Below are positions 42,131-53,386 of a stretch of 64,000 nucleotides of DNA, one piece after another. Position 1 is the first letter of the stretch; every line of letters starts with the position of its first letter. The translations under genes were made by a program, and so were the position numbers. The notes under the pieces were generated by a model, which ran no database searches, was not told where the DNA came from, and was given only the letters and a program-made list of their open reading frames with translations. The DNA comes from Plumapathes pennacea (lineage: Eukaryota; Cnidaria; Anthozoa; Antipatharia; Myriopathidae), in the NCBI GenBank assembly GCA_964036295.1, contig OZ038468.1, positions 1,758,001 to 1,822,000 on the forward strand. The letters are read 5' to 3'.

Positions 42131-43790
42131 AAAAAAAAAAGCTCTTTGATGGTGAATCCAGCTCGAAAATCACAGCAATAGGCTCTGTTAGAGATTGCTT
42201 TCTGTCTAACAAAGGGTCATATGAGCGAAGCCGTTGGGGTGTCTGTGGCTTAAATAGAAATGACGAAGTATGTGTGTGTCACCTGATTTAAGGTATCAGG
42301 ATACCTTGTGATCTTGGTCAGATTCGAAAAAAGGATGGTGAATAGTACTTGATATTCCGAGATTGAGGAGCCAATCAGAGCGCGCGAAAGGCACTATTCA
42401 CTTGTGGGGTATATACTAATAGGTGATAGTTTCGGGATCGCAAATTATCAGCTATCATTCAACGTTTGATCGGTCCCGCCAGAATCTCATTGTACTTTTT
42501 GTTTTTGTTTTTGTTTCCTGTACCTAAACTCTGTTTTTCGTAATTGACGTAGCTTGAATATTCGTCGCTTCTTGGAACAAAATTACAAACTAAAACTCAA
42601 GTGCGAAACATATACCAATACTCAAAACACAAACCAGTTCCACAAAACACATACAAGTTTCCCGAATCCACAAGCCAAAATCACAAAACGCTCATCTAAT
42701 ATAGAAAAAACAAACCTGTCTTTTGAAACTTGTGCCAAAATCACAAAACACAAACCAAAGTCCAATCAAGTCTTATATGACAGCGTACATGATGTACCGT
42801 TATAAAAGCATGTATTGCTGCAACTGCGGACGAGAGAAAGGCAAAACTCATTTACTGCCCTTATTTTTTACTAACCGAGCGCTTTTGTTTTTGTTTCATT
42901 CTCAAGGATGACATTTTGCATCTCCGCCCTAGACGAACCGTTTTGTAATTTTGATATTGGCGACACATTTAACGCCAAGACAAATGCAAAGGGTACCAAC
43001 GCGTTTGAAACGATTCAAACACGAGAAGTTTGTATCAGTAAAAGTTTTTTCAACTGTAAGGTGGTTAAAAACAACACCGATATCATGGACCTTCTGGAAA
43101 TCTCCGGGGATGTTTCATTGAAGGTGCTGGCGGGCATTTTTGCCTTTGGAGGAGCTGTAAAATATTTGAAGGAAGAAAAGAAGAAAAACGGCGTTACTGA
43201 AGTGTGCGCAGTTATGAGATGCAAAACGGTGAGCTTGCCATAACAATTTTTTTGAGTGTTTCAATAACCTGTACTAAATTAGGTGCGTTTTTTTGCATCG
43301 ACTGCATGTGATAATTATGGTTTGCTAAGTAAAATCGAACCACGTATTGCGGGCGCGAAAAGGACTGCGGTATCCTGCACGTGCCTTGTCATAAAAACCA
43401 TAATTAACATATTTATTTATTTATTTATTTACTCGCTTTAATTATACTTGTACAATAAAGTATAATTGTGAACCGTTCATACAGAACTGACATAGTTCCT
43501 TATAAAAATGAACCTCCCGACATTGTAGTAAATAAACATTAACTATAAATTGATAAAATCAGTCACTATTCCCACCCTACCTATCTAATTGCTAATCAAG
43601 ATAAAACCATATATGCAGTCGATGCAAGAAACTCGCCTAAACTAGTACAGTCTGCGGCCAGCAAATGACAGTAAAAGTGACCTTTGTAGTTATGAAGCAA
43701 CTCAAGCAGCCGCAAGGGTACCACAGAAAGAAAAAGATGAGAAATAATCCGAACTTCAATGGAAGGCAATTCTGCAGTCGCCATACCAGC

Positions 43791-43983
43791 CACAGGGCGC
43801 CGAGGAGTTTGCTTGCTATGTAAATACCTGTATATTCACCTACATGAAGAATACCGCAAGACGATTGCATATTCTGCCTTCGCGCGCCCTTGATGAAATC
43901 GTCTTGCGGTATCCCTCATGTAAGGCAATGCATAGTGTTTTACATAATGGTAAGCAAGCGAACTCCTCTGTGCCCTGTGTACC
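43791..43983. mobile_element. MITE of the CACAGGG family in intron 1 of gene C
   Basis: The ends CACAGGGCGCCGAGGAGTTT and CGAACTCCTCTGTGCCCTGTG (last 20 bases inverted) pair. The arms include ATACCGCAAGACGAT and ATCGTCTTGCGGTAT. It is the uninterrupted relative of the element at 15023-15762. Confidence 0.75.
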
Positions 43984-44397
43984 AGCGAGAGCACCATGAA
44001 CAAAAACGAGCCCGGGAGTAACTTTAAAAGAAAGCGCAAAATAGCCCAGTGAAATCCGATAACTGCAAAATAGCCCGTTAGGTGACAGCTGAAGTCAAAA
44101 CAGTAAAAAAAAAAGGGTCGCACAAGATCATCTTGAACTCATATGATTAATTTATCCTCCAAAAATGTCGAAGTTTTGGTTATGCTTTTGAGTGTTCTTT
44201 TTCGAAGGTAAGAAGAACAGTTGATGAGCGCACTAGCACCCTAAGAAAAGGTATTTCATCCTTCAAACCGGGACGGATCGGTACCCATTACGTCAGTACG
44301 GTAACGTATGGAGAAGAACTTGTGGCGACCATGAGATTCAAGAATTCGTCGATAACCAGCAGGTATGTTCACGGATAAACCTATGCGCAATATGTAG

Positions 44398-44633
44398 AGC
44401 GCTTTTCGGATGACTGTCGAAAGATTGGTTTTACTAACCAATCAGCATTGCGAGAACACGCCATCGCCACTTGCTTTCCTTGTGTGAGAATATCGCAACC
44501 AGGTTTCGCTTTTGCTCTTGATATTGGCCAAGAATGTTGCTAAACATGTTAGGACCAATCGGAAAGCGTAGAAAACGCAAAACCAAAGCGATCACACGAT
44601 TACTTTCGACAGTCATGCGAAAACTGCTCTATA
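44398..44633. mobile_element. MITE in intron 2 of gene C
   Basis: GAGCGCTTTTCGGATGACTG at the left end faces CAGTCATGCGAAAACTGCTC at the right. The pairing extends into CGAAAGATTGG and its partner with mismatches. No coding capacity. Confidence 0.65.
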
Positions 44634-47600
44634 CAGTAAAACCCAGGCAATCGCTAAAATAACAATATGGCGCTTGTGTTCAACCCGAATGCCCTTTGAA
44701 AAATATCACCAAGGAACTGAATATACTGAGCCTAAAATAAATTGAATTAATTTTTAACATTATTTGCTATGACATCCGCTGATAAAAGTAAGCGGTATAA
44801 GTTGCTTTGAAGTGTGCAGTCAGACCAATGTAACTGCAATTATTAGCGTTTCTTTGATTCGGGGGAGCCTGGGAAATTGCATATACACACACACTAGGAA
44901 ATCGCGTAATAATTTATGTATATTGAATTTTTTCCTGGATAGATTTGAAACTACAGCAGACATAAAAATTGATTCGACTGAAGTCACTGGTGGGATCAAG
45001 GGTCATTTTGAGAAGGTCTTCAAAGAGTGCAGGGACAGAAGTGACATTGAGATTCAGTATTATGGAGCGGGCCAGCCACAAATGAGATCGACAACCCCTG
45101 AGGGTCTGTTGGAACTCATCGAAACCCTTCCGGAGAAGATCAAGGAAATTCATGAAGGTCAAGGAGTTCCTGTTAGGGTGCGTTACGATTTGAAGTTACT
45201 GTTAGATTTCCTTCGCTTATCAAAACAGTTAGCTTGACCTCTAACTAACGGTACTTTTCTCATCGCGTGCAAGCCCCACAATTTACAGCAGCGGTGCATG
45301 GGGGCCTGAAAGTACAGTACTCTCGCATTACAAAACAAAATAAAAGTAAAGAGCCTGGAAACAAGGATGGCCAAATCCAACCTGCCATGGGCTGACTTGC
45401 TCCATGCAATCGCAAAAAACGGGCAGACCGAGCCAGCCCAGCTAACCGAATCAGCCCGCCTCGTGTAATCAGGCCCTCACAAAAGAATTATTTGAAGCTG
45501 TCGTTTAAAATATGCAAAATTGATTAGCTGGGTTTTCGCAATTTATAATATGTAATTTTTCCCCCAGCTGGAATTGCAACCAATCACAAACATTGGCACT
45601 GGTCAACTGGGGATCGGATACAGGAAGAATCCAGACCTGTTGCCTTATATGGAGGAATTCGAAAAGCAGTTCCAGGACCTGCAGTCTTGCTCTGCTCATA
45701 TGACAACGCATCTACAAGGCGGTGGAGATCGTCCTCCAGATTTCGAGGACTTTTACGACTCCACTCTAACGGTTCTACAACAATTCAAAGTGGCTATAAA
45801 TCAACTTGGATTTTTTGGAGATGAAGGTCCATTCCATGCCAGTCTAAAGGCCTACGAGACAACACTGAAAGGGAAGTCGACACCAGGGAAATTTATGGCC
45901 GAGTGGGAGAAGATGATGCAGGTAAGAGCATTATCCCTAAAGCGAATTGAAGAGCTCTTCAAGGAAAATGCAACCTAATTATTTCGAAGATCACCTAATC
46001 TTTCATGACCACTCAAAAAAATAGTTTTATGGAAGGAATATAGTGATACAATCAGCGTAATCACACATGTCCAGTACACCCACGCGAGTCCAACGGACAA
46101 GGGGGAAATTCAGTTTGACCGTCGGGAAATCACAAAGCCATTTTGTTGATGCTTTATCAATAACCAAACTTTCCCATGGGGCACGGGTTCTCTTATTGGG
46201 CCTCCGTCTTTAAGCCTTGGTCATACAAATGCAACGTTTCATTCAACATCGTTGGGTTCTGCTGCTGTTGCGGAGGGGTTTGGCCATGTTGGGTTAGTTT
46301 ACATATCAATCAGCCTCCGAGTTTTCTTCATCTGTCTACTTCCTCGTAGTCTTTGACACTTTTCTTGCTTTGCCAATTCCCCTTTTTCTCTTTCTACTTT
46401 TTGATGAACTAGACTCTTTGGATATTTCACTCCAATAATCAACTTCTTTTGCATTTATTGCCATGATCTTGCAATAACGTACTTATCTTCAATCTTTTCA
46501 GAAACATCGTACTGTTCCGAAGATAGAGGTAGGTTATGTTCTTGTTTTGTTGCTACAATTTTTGCTTAAAAGATATTCATTACCTTGTATCCAGCGTAAC
46601 CTTAGTAGAGGGACTGCCCGCTTTGACTGTATTTCCAAACGCTTTCGACGTAAGAAATAAGGCAAACCTGTTATATACAGACGAAACTGACTTTGTCTAC
46701 GCCCAGATGAGCAAATAGCTTTGATATTTAAATTTGTTAAACCAAGAAAGAAATATGTAGCAGTTGTTATATATCGTGAGGCACAGTAATATTCGTGTGT
46801 TCGTTTATTCTACAGCTTCAAAAAGGAAAACCAAGGAAACTTTTTCTCTTTGGGAAGATGGGCAACGGAAAAAGTTCCGCAGCAAATCATATAATTGGCG
46901 AAAACAAATTCGCTACTAATGACAGCGCAACATCATGCACAAAGCGTTACCAAGTCGAAAAGAGGACAAGCGACAGAGAGATTACCGTGATAGACACTCC
47001 TGGCTTTATGGACCCCTCGGTTAACATGGAGATAAAGAAACATTCAAATGAGCTGAAGGAAGTAGCTGAGCAGCTTTGCAGTGGTATTGATGCTCTTCTC
47101 CTGGTTTCACGTTTCGCGAGAGAATAACCCCTGAGGATATCGAGTCCATCAAGAAGCCTTTGAAGTTATTCAGAGGTAACGCAAAGCAGCACATGATTCT
47201 TCTGCTTACCCATGGTGATAAAGCCGTTGGCAAGGCTCAGAGAGAGAACATCCCTGTCAAAGAAGTGGTCAACAAGTGGCTCAAAACCCTCCCAAAACAG
47301 GTGGCAGAGTTTGTGTTCAAGGAACTCGATGGGCGGGTGGTGCTGTTTGACAACTCTCCCCCGAAAGTTGGTACAGCGGGCAAGTTGCAAGTCAAACAAG
47401 TGGCCGATTTAGTGGAAACCATTGATAAAATGATGGAAGGAAAGAAGCCCTTTGACATCAGCCAGCTCAAACTAGAGGCGACAACCCTTGCAGACAAATT
47501 CAAGATGCCTCTCAAAGAGCTGGAGACAAAAGTAGGCAAATGGACAGGCTTAGAGGGACGCATCAACCTCGTCATCCTTGGTGCTGCTATGGTTGCTGGT

Positions 47601-47794
47601 ATCACCGTCGGAATTGGAGTTGCAGGGCTGTTATGGTGGCTAGTAGCGCCGTGTGGTGTGGAAATTGGAACAATAGCACTAGCGACCTCTGCAGTATAAT
47701 CTGCACCACTATCAAAGTAGGATTAGTTGAGTTGTTGTACCGTAAGGTTCCGAAAATAATGGCACCCCGAAAGTAGCAACCATACGAAAGTAGC

Positions 47795-47800
47795 AATAAA
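47795..47800 (+). terminator. polyadenylation signal of gene C
   Basis: AATAAA about 100 bases after the stop codon. Confidence 0.5.
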
Positions 47801-49680
47801 TTTCACGGCTGTTTGTAAATCTTGAAAATAGCGTTATAGTTCGCGTTCTTCAAGAAGACTCGTGCAGTACATGAGCAAGCTTTAAAAGAGATATTTCAGG
47901 GCTCATTTGGCCTTAGATTGAGCACATGTTCTTAAAGACGTGTTGGCTTAATGCACACAATGGCTGGAGCTCATACGAAGCTTTTATCTCAAAGTACTTG
48001 CACGGATAGAAAGACCTCTCTCACAGCCCTGAATGTATGGAAACAATTCGTTTTTCTCAGGGAAAAGTCAAAATGTGGCGATGGGCTGGTGGCTTCAAGT
48101 GTGTTACAGAAGAGGTTTCTATAACTTTTATGAGTTATATCTTGGGTAATATTTGGTATATATTATCTACTCACTCGATTATTCAGATTAACAGCACAGT
48201 GCATTTTAATACTATTTACCCTTATTTACACTTTAGCCAAATGTTAAGTAGAGTTGTCATTATGATATCCACCTGCTACCAAGTAAGATAATCTTCTTTA
48301 CCTTAAGTACCAATGACCTTTTACCTTTTGGTCAATCACAACTGGTAGGAACCTCGTAAGAGTGTTCGTTACTTGGATTAGTTTAACTAAGTTTAGCGTA
48401 TTTTAGTATATTTGCATTTCTGGAATTAACCTTATTGTTTAGCTTGTACTTAACCTGGAAAATGTGAAAACCAAATTAAGTTGTTTACGACCAAATTCTG
48501 GCTCTCCTTAGAGGCGGAGCCTACCTAGAACAGCGTCGTCAGTGGCGTAATGATGATTTTCTAATATTCGTTGTTAAGCACTTTTACAAGTTTTCATTGC
48601 TTAAGACTTATTAACTTTTACGCTGGACAGTAGCCCGTAATTTACTTTACCATTATTCTTAAATTTAGGTTATTCCGTATACGATGAATAGGATTAAACG
48701 GCTAAAGTTAAGGTTTTTCTTAGTGCGTAATGTTATTGAACATCTGCTACCCCGTAACCAAGTCGTGACGTTATCTAGTGTTTCATTGGCCAGTAGTCTT
48801 GATTGACGGCCTAAAGTGAGACTTACGTAAGCGTCACTATTTAAGACGACGCACATCCTTTTCGTTGGGATTTGAGTTTAGGATTTGAATTTAGTTCTAG
48901 AATTGACACTTTGTAACTCTAGTGTTCGAGTAAATAAATCGGTGTTGGGAAAAAAGAAGGTCTCCGTTCCTGATCCTCTGGTTACCAGACTCTAAGCAGT
49001 TGCAGCGAGTAAATACCTTGCGTATCAAGTGTTTATGTAGCAGGTCTTTCAACTGGAACAAAAGGAATCGGCAGTCATTAAGGATGATTTCATTCGTTAA
49101 TACATTATCATTAGGATCAGAGATCGAAATTCGTAAAGCTCCGTGACTTCTATAACAAGCATCTATTGCGCACACCAATCCAGCAGACGTCATGATGAAG
49201 AACAGTCCATGGTCCTTTGAGATTTTCCCGCTATCAATATTAGCATTATCGTAGTTTTAAAGAGAACTTTGAAAGTGCAAGCTTTAGCGGCTGAGCCAAA
49301 ACTAGTGATCACACGGTTCGATTGCCCTGTTAAGTTTGCCAACATTTTCTTTACTCGAGTATCACATTAAACCTAGTACACTTAAACTTTTCTGTTTTAT
49401 CAGGTGTACAAGGTCGCACCTCCTGCACTTTTTTTTTAAGTTTCGACCAATTAATCATCTTATGCTTCAGTGATACCCCAACCTGGACATAAAATTAGTA
49501 CCATAAATACAATATTCGAGTTCCCTTTCTATTTAGGAGGGTCCTCAGGTTTTTTGGGGTGTTACTAAAATGTAATGGGGATAGGAAACGAGGAATGGGG
49601 AATGCGAAATCCTATCAAAGAAGCCGACAGAGCTAAGTCGCGTATGGTTAGATTTAGAGTTAGTTTTAGGATTAGGTTTA
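47801..49680. other. intergenic between gene C and array unit 4
   Basis: No gene is recognised. A phrase near 49230 (TTAGCATTAT ... GCTTTAGCGGCTGAGCCAA) resembles the 3' flank of gene A near 26660-26725, consistent with duplicated gene ends. Confidence 0.35.
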
Positions 49681-50722
49681 TTGTTTGAACACAAACTATC
49701 ATGGACTATCATAAACTATCATTTGATTTGAAGATGTTCAAATTTTCCATGATAGTCGATGATAGTTTTCTTCGTTTGATCACGCGCATGATAGTCTATG
49801 ATAGTTTTTCGGTCAGCCGTTTTCCCTCTGAATGAACAGGCTCAAGCTTTTGCAGCATTCAAAATGGCAACCAATGAAAAGCAATGAGAACAAGGCTGCA
49901 TCGAGTGATGAAGAAAGTAAAATTAAACAAAACAAAACAGGTAGCGGCTCTTCTGTTCACATAAACAGCCATGTTTGTCATGTTTTTGCCGAGGCGTCGT
50001 TTTCACACAAGCTGTAGCTCGCCCGAGCGATTGCGTTATTTCAGGTCAACTATTATGCGCTCTCTCGTGAGCTAAAGTGCTACACTGTACCAATAATTCG
50101 GTCTGCATGTTTAGAAATCCAATATCAAATAGCTTAATAAAGTGTTCTTGTTACTAGTAAACGTCATATGTAACTCCTTGTCAATTCTGTTTTTGACCTT
50201 TGCTTGACAAAGACAATCTAATCAGCTTGTGTTGTTCGGGCTTGACGTCAATTGAAACTGGATACTATACGTGTTCAAAAGAAACGAAGCGGAAGACCTT
50301 GGGATCGTGTTTTTTTATTCCACTGACCAATATCAATATTGAAACAGCATCTAGCTTACATTTAAAGTATTATAAGTAGACAAGTCAAATAGCACAGCCA
50401 AATACTCGACCTTTTACTGATTTGTGTGCAATTTAAATCAGCGCGCGCTGTTTGACTTCGAGCCCAACTCGATAAACACACAGCATTACCATCACTGAAA
50501 TTATACATTTGTTACCTTTCTATCATATATGTGCGCATCTTTCCCCCTTCCGCCTAAAGAGAAATGCAAGAAAACAAACACTTGCGTGTGTTTGTATGTG
50601 TAACTGAGCATGCGCGTGTCATACTTCTGAATCAAAGCGCGACCTTCTCGCGCGGACACCGATGCGATGGCTGACATCGTCGCGCGATGATTCAATGCCC
50701 CCAAGATATCCAATTCCATATC

Positions 50723-50814
50723 GAAAGTGAAAGTATTCGGGTAAGGAAGCTTGGCCCACTCAAACGTATACTGTCATGTAAACGGGAAATTCGTTTTCGT
50801 CCAGCAGCTAGAAG
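50723..50814 (+). promoter_or_regulatory. ISRE-like motif plus first-exon module (unit 4)
   Basis: GAAAGTGAAA at 50723-50732; CCAGCAGCTAGAAG|GTAAGG, intron from 50815. Confidence 0.4.
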
Positions 50815-51924
50815 GTAAGGCCGGGAGACAGTTAGGAAAACGATGAGTGCGGGATTATGCAAAAGAGATGTAGCTACGTAAATGTCGTGTAGCAGACCGC
50901 AGCTTAGAAAACCACTTGAGTAATGGTAGGAGGAGATACAATCTCGGTACCACGAAAACCCTAACGCAGCAAACGATATTCTTCAGCCCGTTTACAGCCC
51001 AGTTACAGTAAAATGTATGTGAGCGGAACCTCGCTATTATAACAAAACCCCGTTTTCCTAGTCCCTTGGCCTTCGTCGTATCGTAAAAGGAACACCCATC
51101 GGAGCTGTTCCGCAAAATATGTGTTCCACACAGCATCCTGTGCTGGCAGGCGTTTCGTTTTTTCTTCACTGTTGGCTGAGCAAAATAGCACTCATTTCGG
51201 GCTGCTGGCAAAACTGAGTGTTGGCCGAAAAACATGTATTCTAAAGCCTGGAAGCAGCACTTTATTATTTCCGGCTGGAAAAAATATGTGATTTTGATTA
51301 GTTGCTGGGAGATTTTTCTGGGGCTGCTCTGCTGGTAAATGGACATTCAATAGCCTTCCTGGGAATGTGGAACACCTTCGTGTTTGCCAGCAACAGAACA
51401 AAAGCCGAAAAGAACTATTTTTTGGAAAGCTATCCGTTGTATTTACACAAGGAAATGTATTTTGAGAAATACCCTCGTTGGGTGCTCTCGTCGTAACACG
51501 CAATCGGGGTTAGTAAGCAGTTGCTGAGTCAATTAGAAAAGGAACAACAGCTTTTCAAAGCTTTTTTGCGCTTAACTTTTAATGGCACAGCATATGGATT
51601 GACCTCCAACCGAAGACGTGTATTCAGTACATGCAATGTGTTCAGTTCACAAACGAAAAGCCTCGTGCATCTTTTTATCAATATAACAGAAAAGCTAATA
51701 AAGCGAGACCTCTAAGGAATGAAAGTAGAAAGAAAGATTTTGGTCGATCGCAAAATTAACCTCCTTCTAAAAATATTAAAGCTTCCACACAGGTAGTTAT
51801 TGCCCCCTGGTTCCGGCTTAAGAAATGCTCAGAACGCAAGCCAGGTAATTGAATACGCCAAGCCGGATGTCAGACTTCTTAAGTGCGGTAAAGATCAACA
51901 TTCCAATCGGTTTATATTCGAGTG

Positions 51925-52012
51925 GAAAGCGAAAGCTTCAAGTCCAAGAAGCTTGGCATACAGTCTGCAAACATGTAAAAGAAAAGAATGGCTTTCGTTT
52001 AGAAATTGGAAG
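51925..52012 (+). promoter_or_regulatory. ISRE-like motif plus candidate first exon of gene D
   Basis: GAAAGCGAAA at 51925-51934 is followed by TTTAGAAATTGGAAG|GTAAGG (intron from 52013). The gene D acceptor at 53383-53385 is 1.4 kb downstream. The GAAAGCGAAA core is the same as in the module upstream of gene A. Confidence 0.45.
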
Positions 52013-53386
52013 GTAAGGAAGAGCATGCCAAGGCGATATAGGGGAAGCGTTAAGCGGCAAGCGCATTACGCACTCACACTATTTGTTATTTTCTCGATTC
52101 ATCTCGGGCGGTGTCATGCTGAGACAGGGTTTTCCCCACATGCCTTGGAGTCAGTCGGTTAGTTTCGCTTTTGCGTGTTGTTCTTACATGTACGAGTGTT
52201 GGGACGTTCAATTCACCGCTTGCCAATATGTTTATAAGGTACAAATGAGGAAGTGGCATTGACGAAGCTACCTCAAATTTACATGTGAGATGAATTGAGA
52301 AAATAACAATTAGAAAGTTGGGCTGGAAGTCGAAGGCGACAACCTCGTGAGACAATGTAACATCAAATTGTGGACTAACAAATGCATCGGTCGGGAATAA
52401 GTGAGGCGTTGTTCAGTAAAATACGATGAAGGTGAATGTTCCTCCTTGGATGCGTGTGTGAGTTAGAATCTAGGATGTCGGCATGCCCAGACCCGCTTTC
52501 ACTTCGGTCACCCGCGGCGTAATCTAAAGTCGTAAATTTGCTGTTTTTCACCCATTTTTGTCGCATATTGCTCAAATTTGCTCTGTTAGGGTGCGTTCGA
52601 TTTGACTGTATTGCCAAAAATCAGTTACAAATAATAACAAACGAGTTGAAACTATATCGAGTAAATTAGAGGTAGCTTTATCAATGCCACTTCCATTTGT
52701 ACCTAACACATTGGCAAGTGGTGAATTAAACGTCGCAACACACTCGTATATGTTAGAACATTACGCGGAAGCGAAACTAACTGACTGAATCCAAGGCATG
52801 TGGGGAAAACCCTGTCTCAGCATGACACCGCCCGAGATGAATCGAGAAAATAACAAATAGAGAGTTGGGCTGGAAGTCGGAGACGGCAACGTCGTAAGAA
52901 AATAAGATTGAATTGTGGACTAACAACTGCATTGGTCGGGAAAAACCGCAACAGGCGATAATCCCTATTTTTTTCGCAGGCTAACACATTAACACATTTT
53001 TGTACTATCAGCTTGCAGTAGACTGTTCTTCTAAACAAATTTCTTATTCGTCTCAGTGTAGCAATCTAGAGTCCTCTTCTCTGAAGACAAAAAAAAGAGT
53101 TTTGTAATATTTTCTTAACCATTGCACAATTCAAGTGCCCGAAACTGGCATGAATCATGTTTCGTGACATTATCAGCTAAGCTGGGCAATCAATTCCGTA
53201 AGCCCACGTTTACAGGTTCTTTTGGGGCTTGGGGCTGGGGGCCCGTTTTGTTGGCCGTTTAATACAACAGTTACTGTTGTCGAGATGTGACCGTTGTAGG
53301 GAGCTAGTGGCATTAGTGGAGACTGCAACAACTGACTTTTCCTGATTTGCGATCCGCAAGCCTCTTATTTTTGTTTCTGTTGCAGG

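Larger units (their letters stand above)
42908..47699 (+). pseudogene. gene C: MACPF/SNTX-like and GIMAP-type GTPase fusion, frameshifted
   Basis: Six exons parallel gene A: 42908-43228, 44208-44362, 44943-45177, 45568-45921, 46502-46528 and 46816-47699. Exon 2 carries GTHYV; exon 4 has the same 354-base length as gene A; the micro-exon is again 27 bases. The GTPase exon has Walker A GKMGNGKSS, DTPGF, LTHGDK, GRVVLFDNSPP and a long hydrophobic C-terminus (about LVILGAAMVAGITVGIGVAG). Between about 47113 and 47123, where copies A and B read RYGSRIT, the frame shifts by one missing base and the upstream frame stops at 47125; the rest of the domain continues in another frame to 47699. The break may be a real mutation or an assembly error: all other exons are intact. 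As read, the product would lose G4, G5 and the membrane tail. AATAAA at 47795-47800 is well placed. Confidence 0.75.
49681..52960. repeat. array unit 4, dispersed copy upstream of gene D
   Basis: It begins within the ACTATCAT cluster and follows the same order as units 1-3: GCTAAAGTGCTACACTGTAC at about 50069, the ISRE module at 50723, the pogo-like pair at 51020 and the TTGACCTCCAACCGAA phrase at 51600. It is more diverged than units 1 and 2. Confidence 0.7.

Noticed and set aside
35247..50017. A 61-codon frame starting MNRLKLLQHSKW present at 35247, 39514 and 49832
   Set aside because: It is carried by the duplicated units. The differences visible in the third copy change the amino acid at every site I could see (V/A, G/S, D/G, L/S) with no silent change, which is not how a constrained protein evolves.
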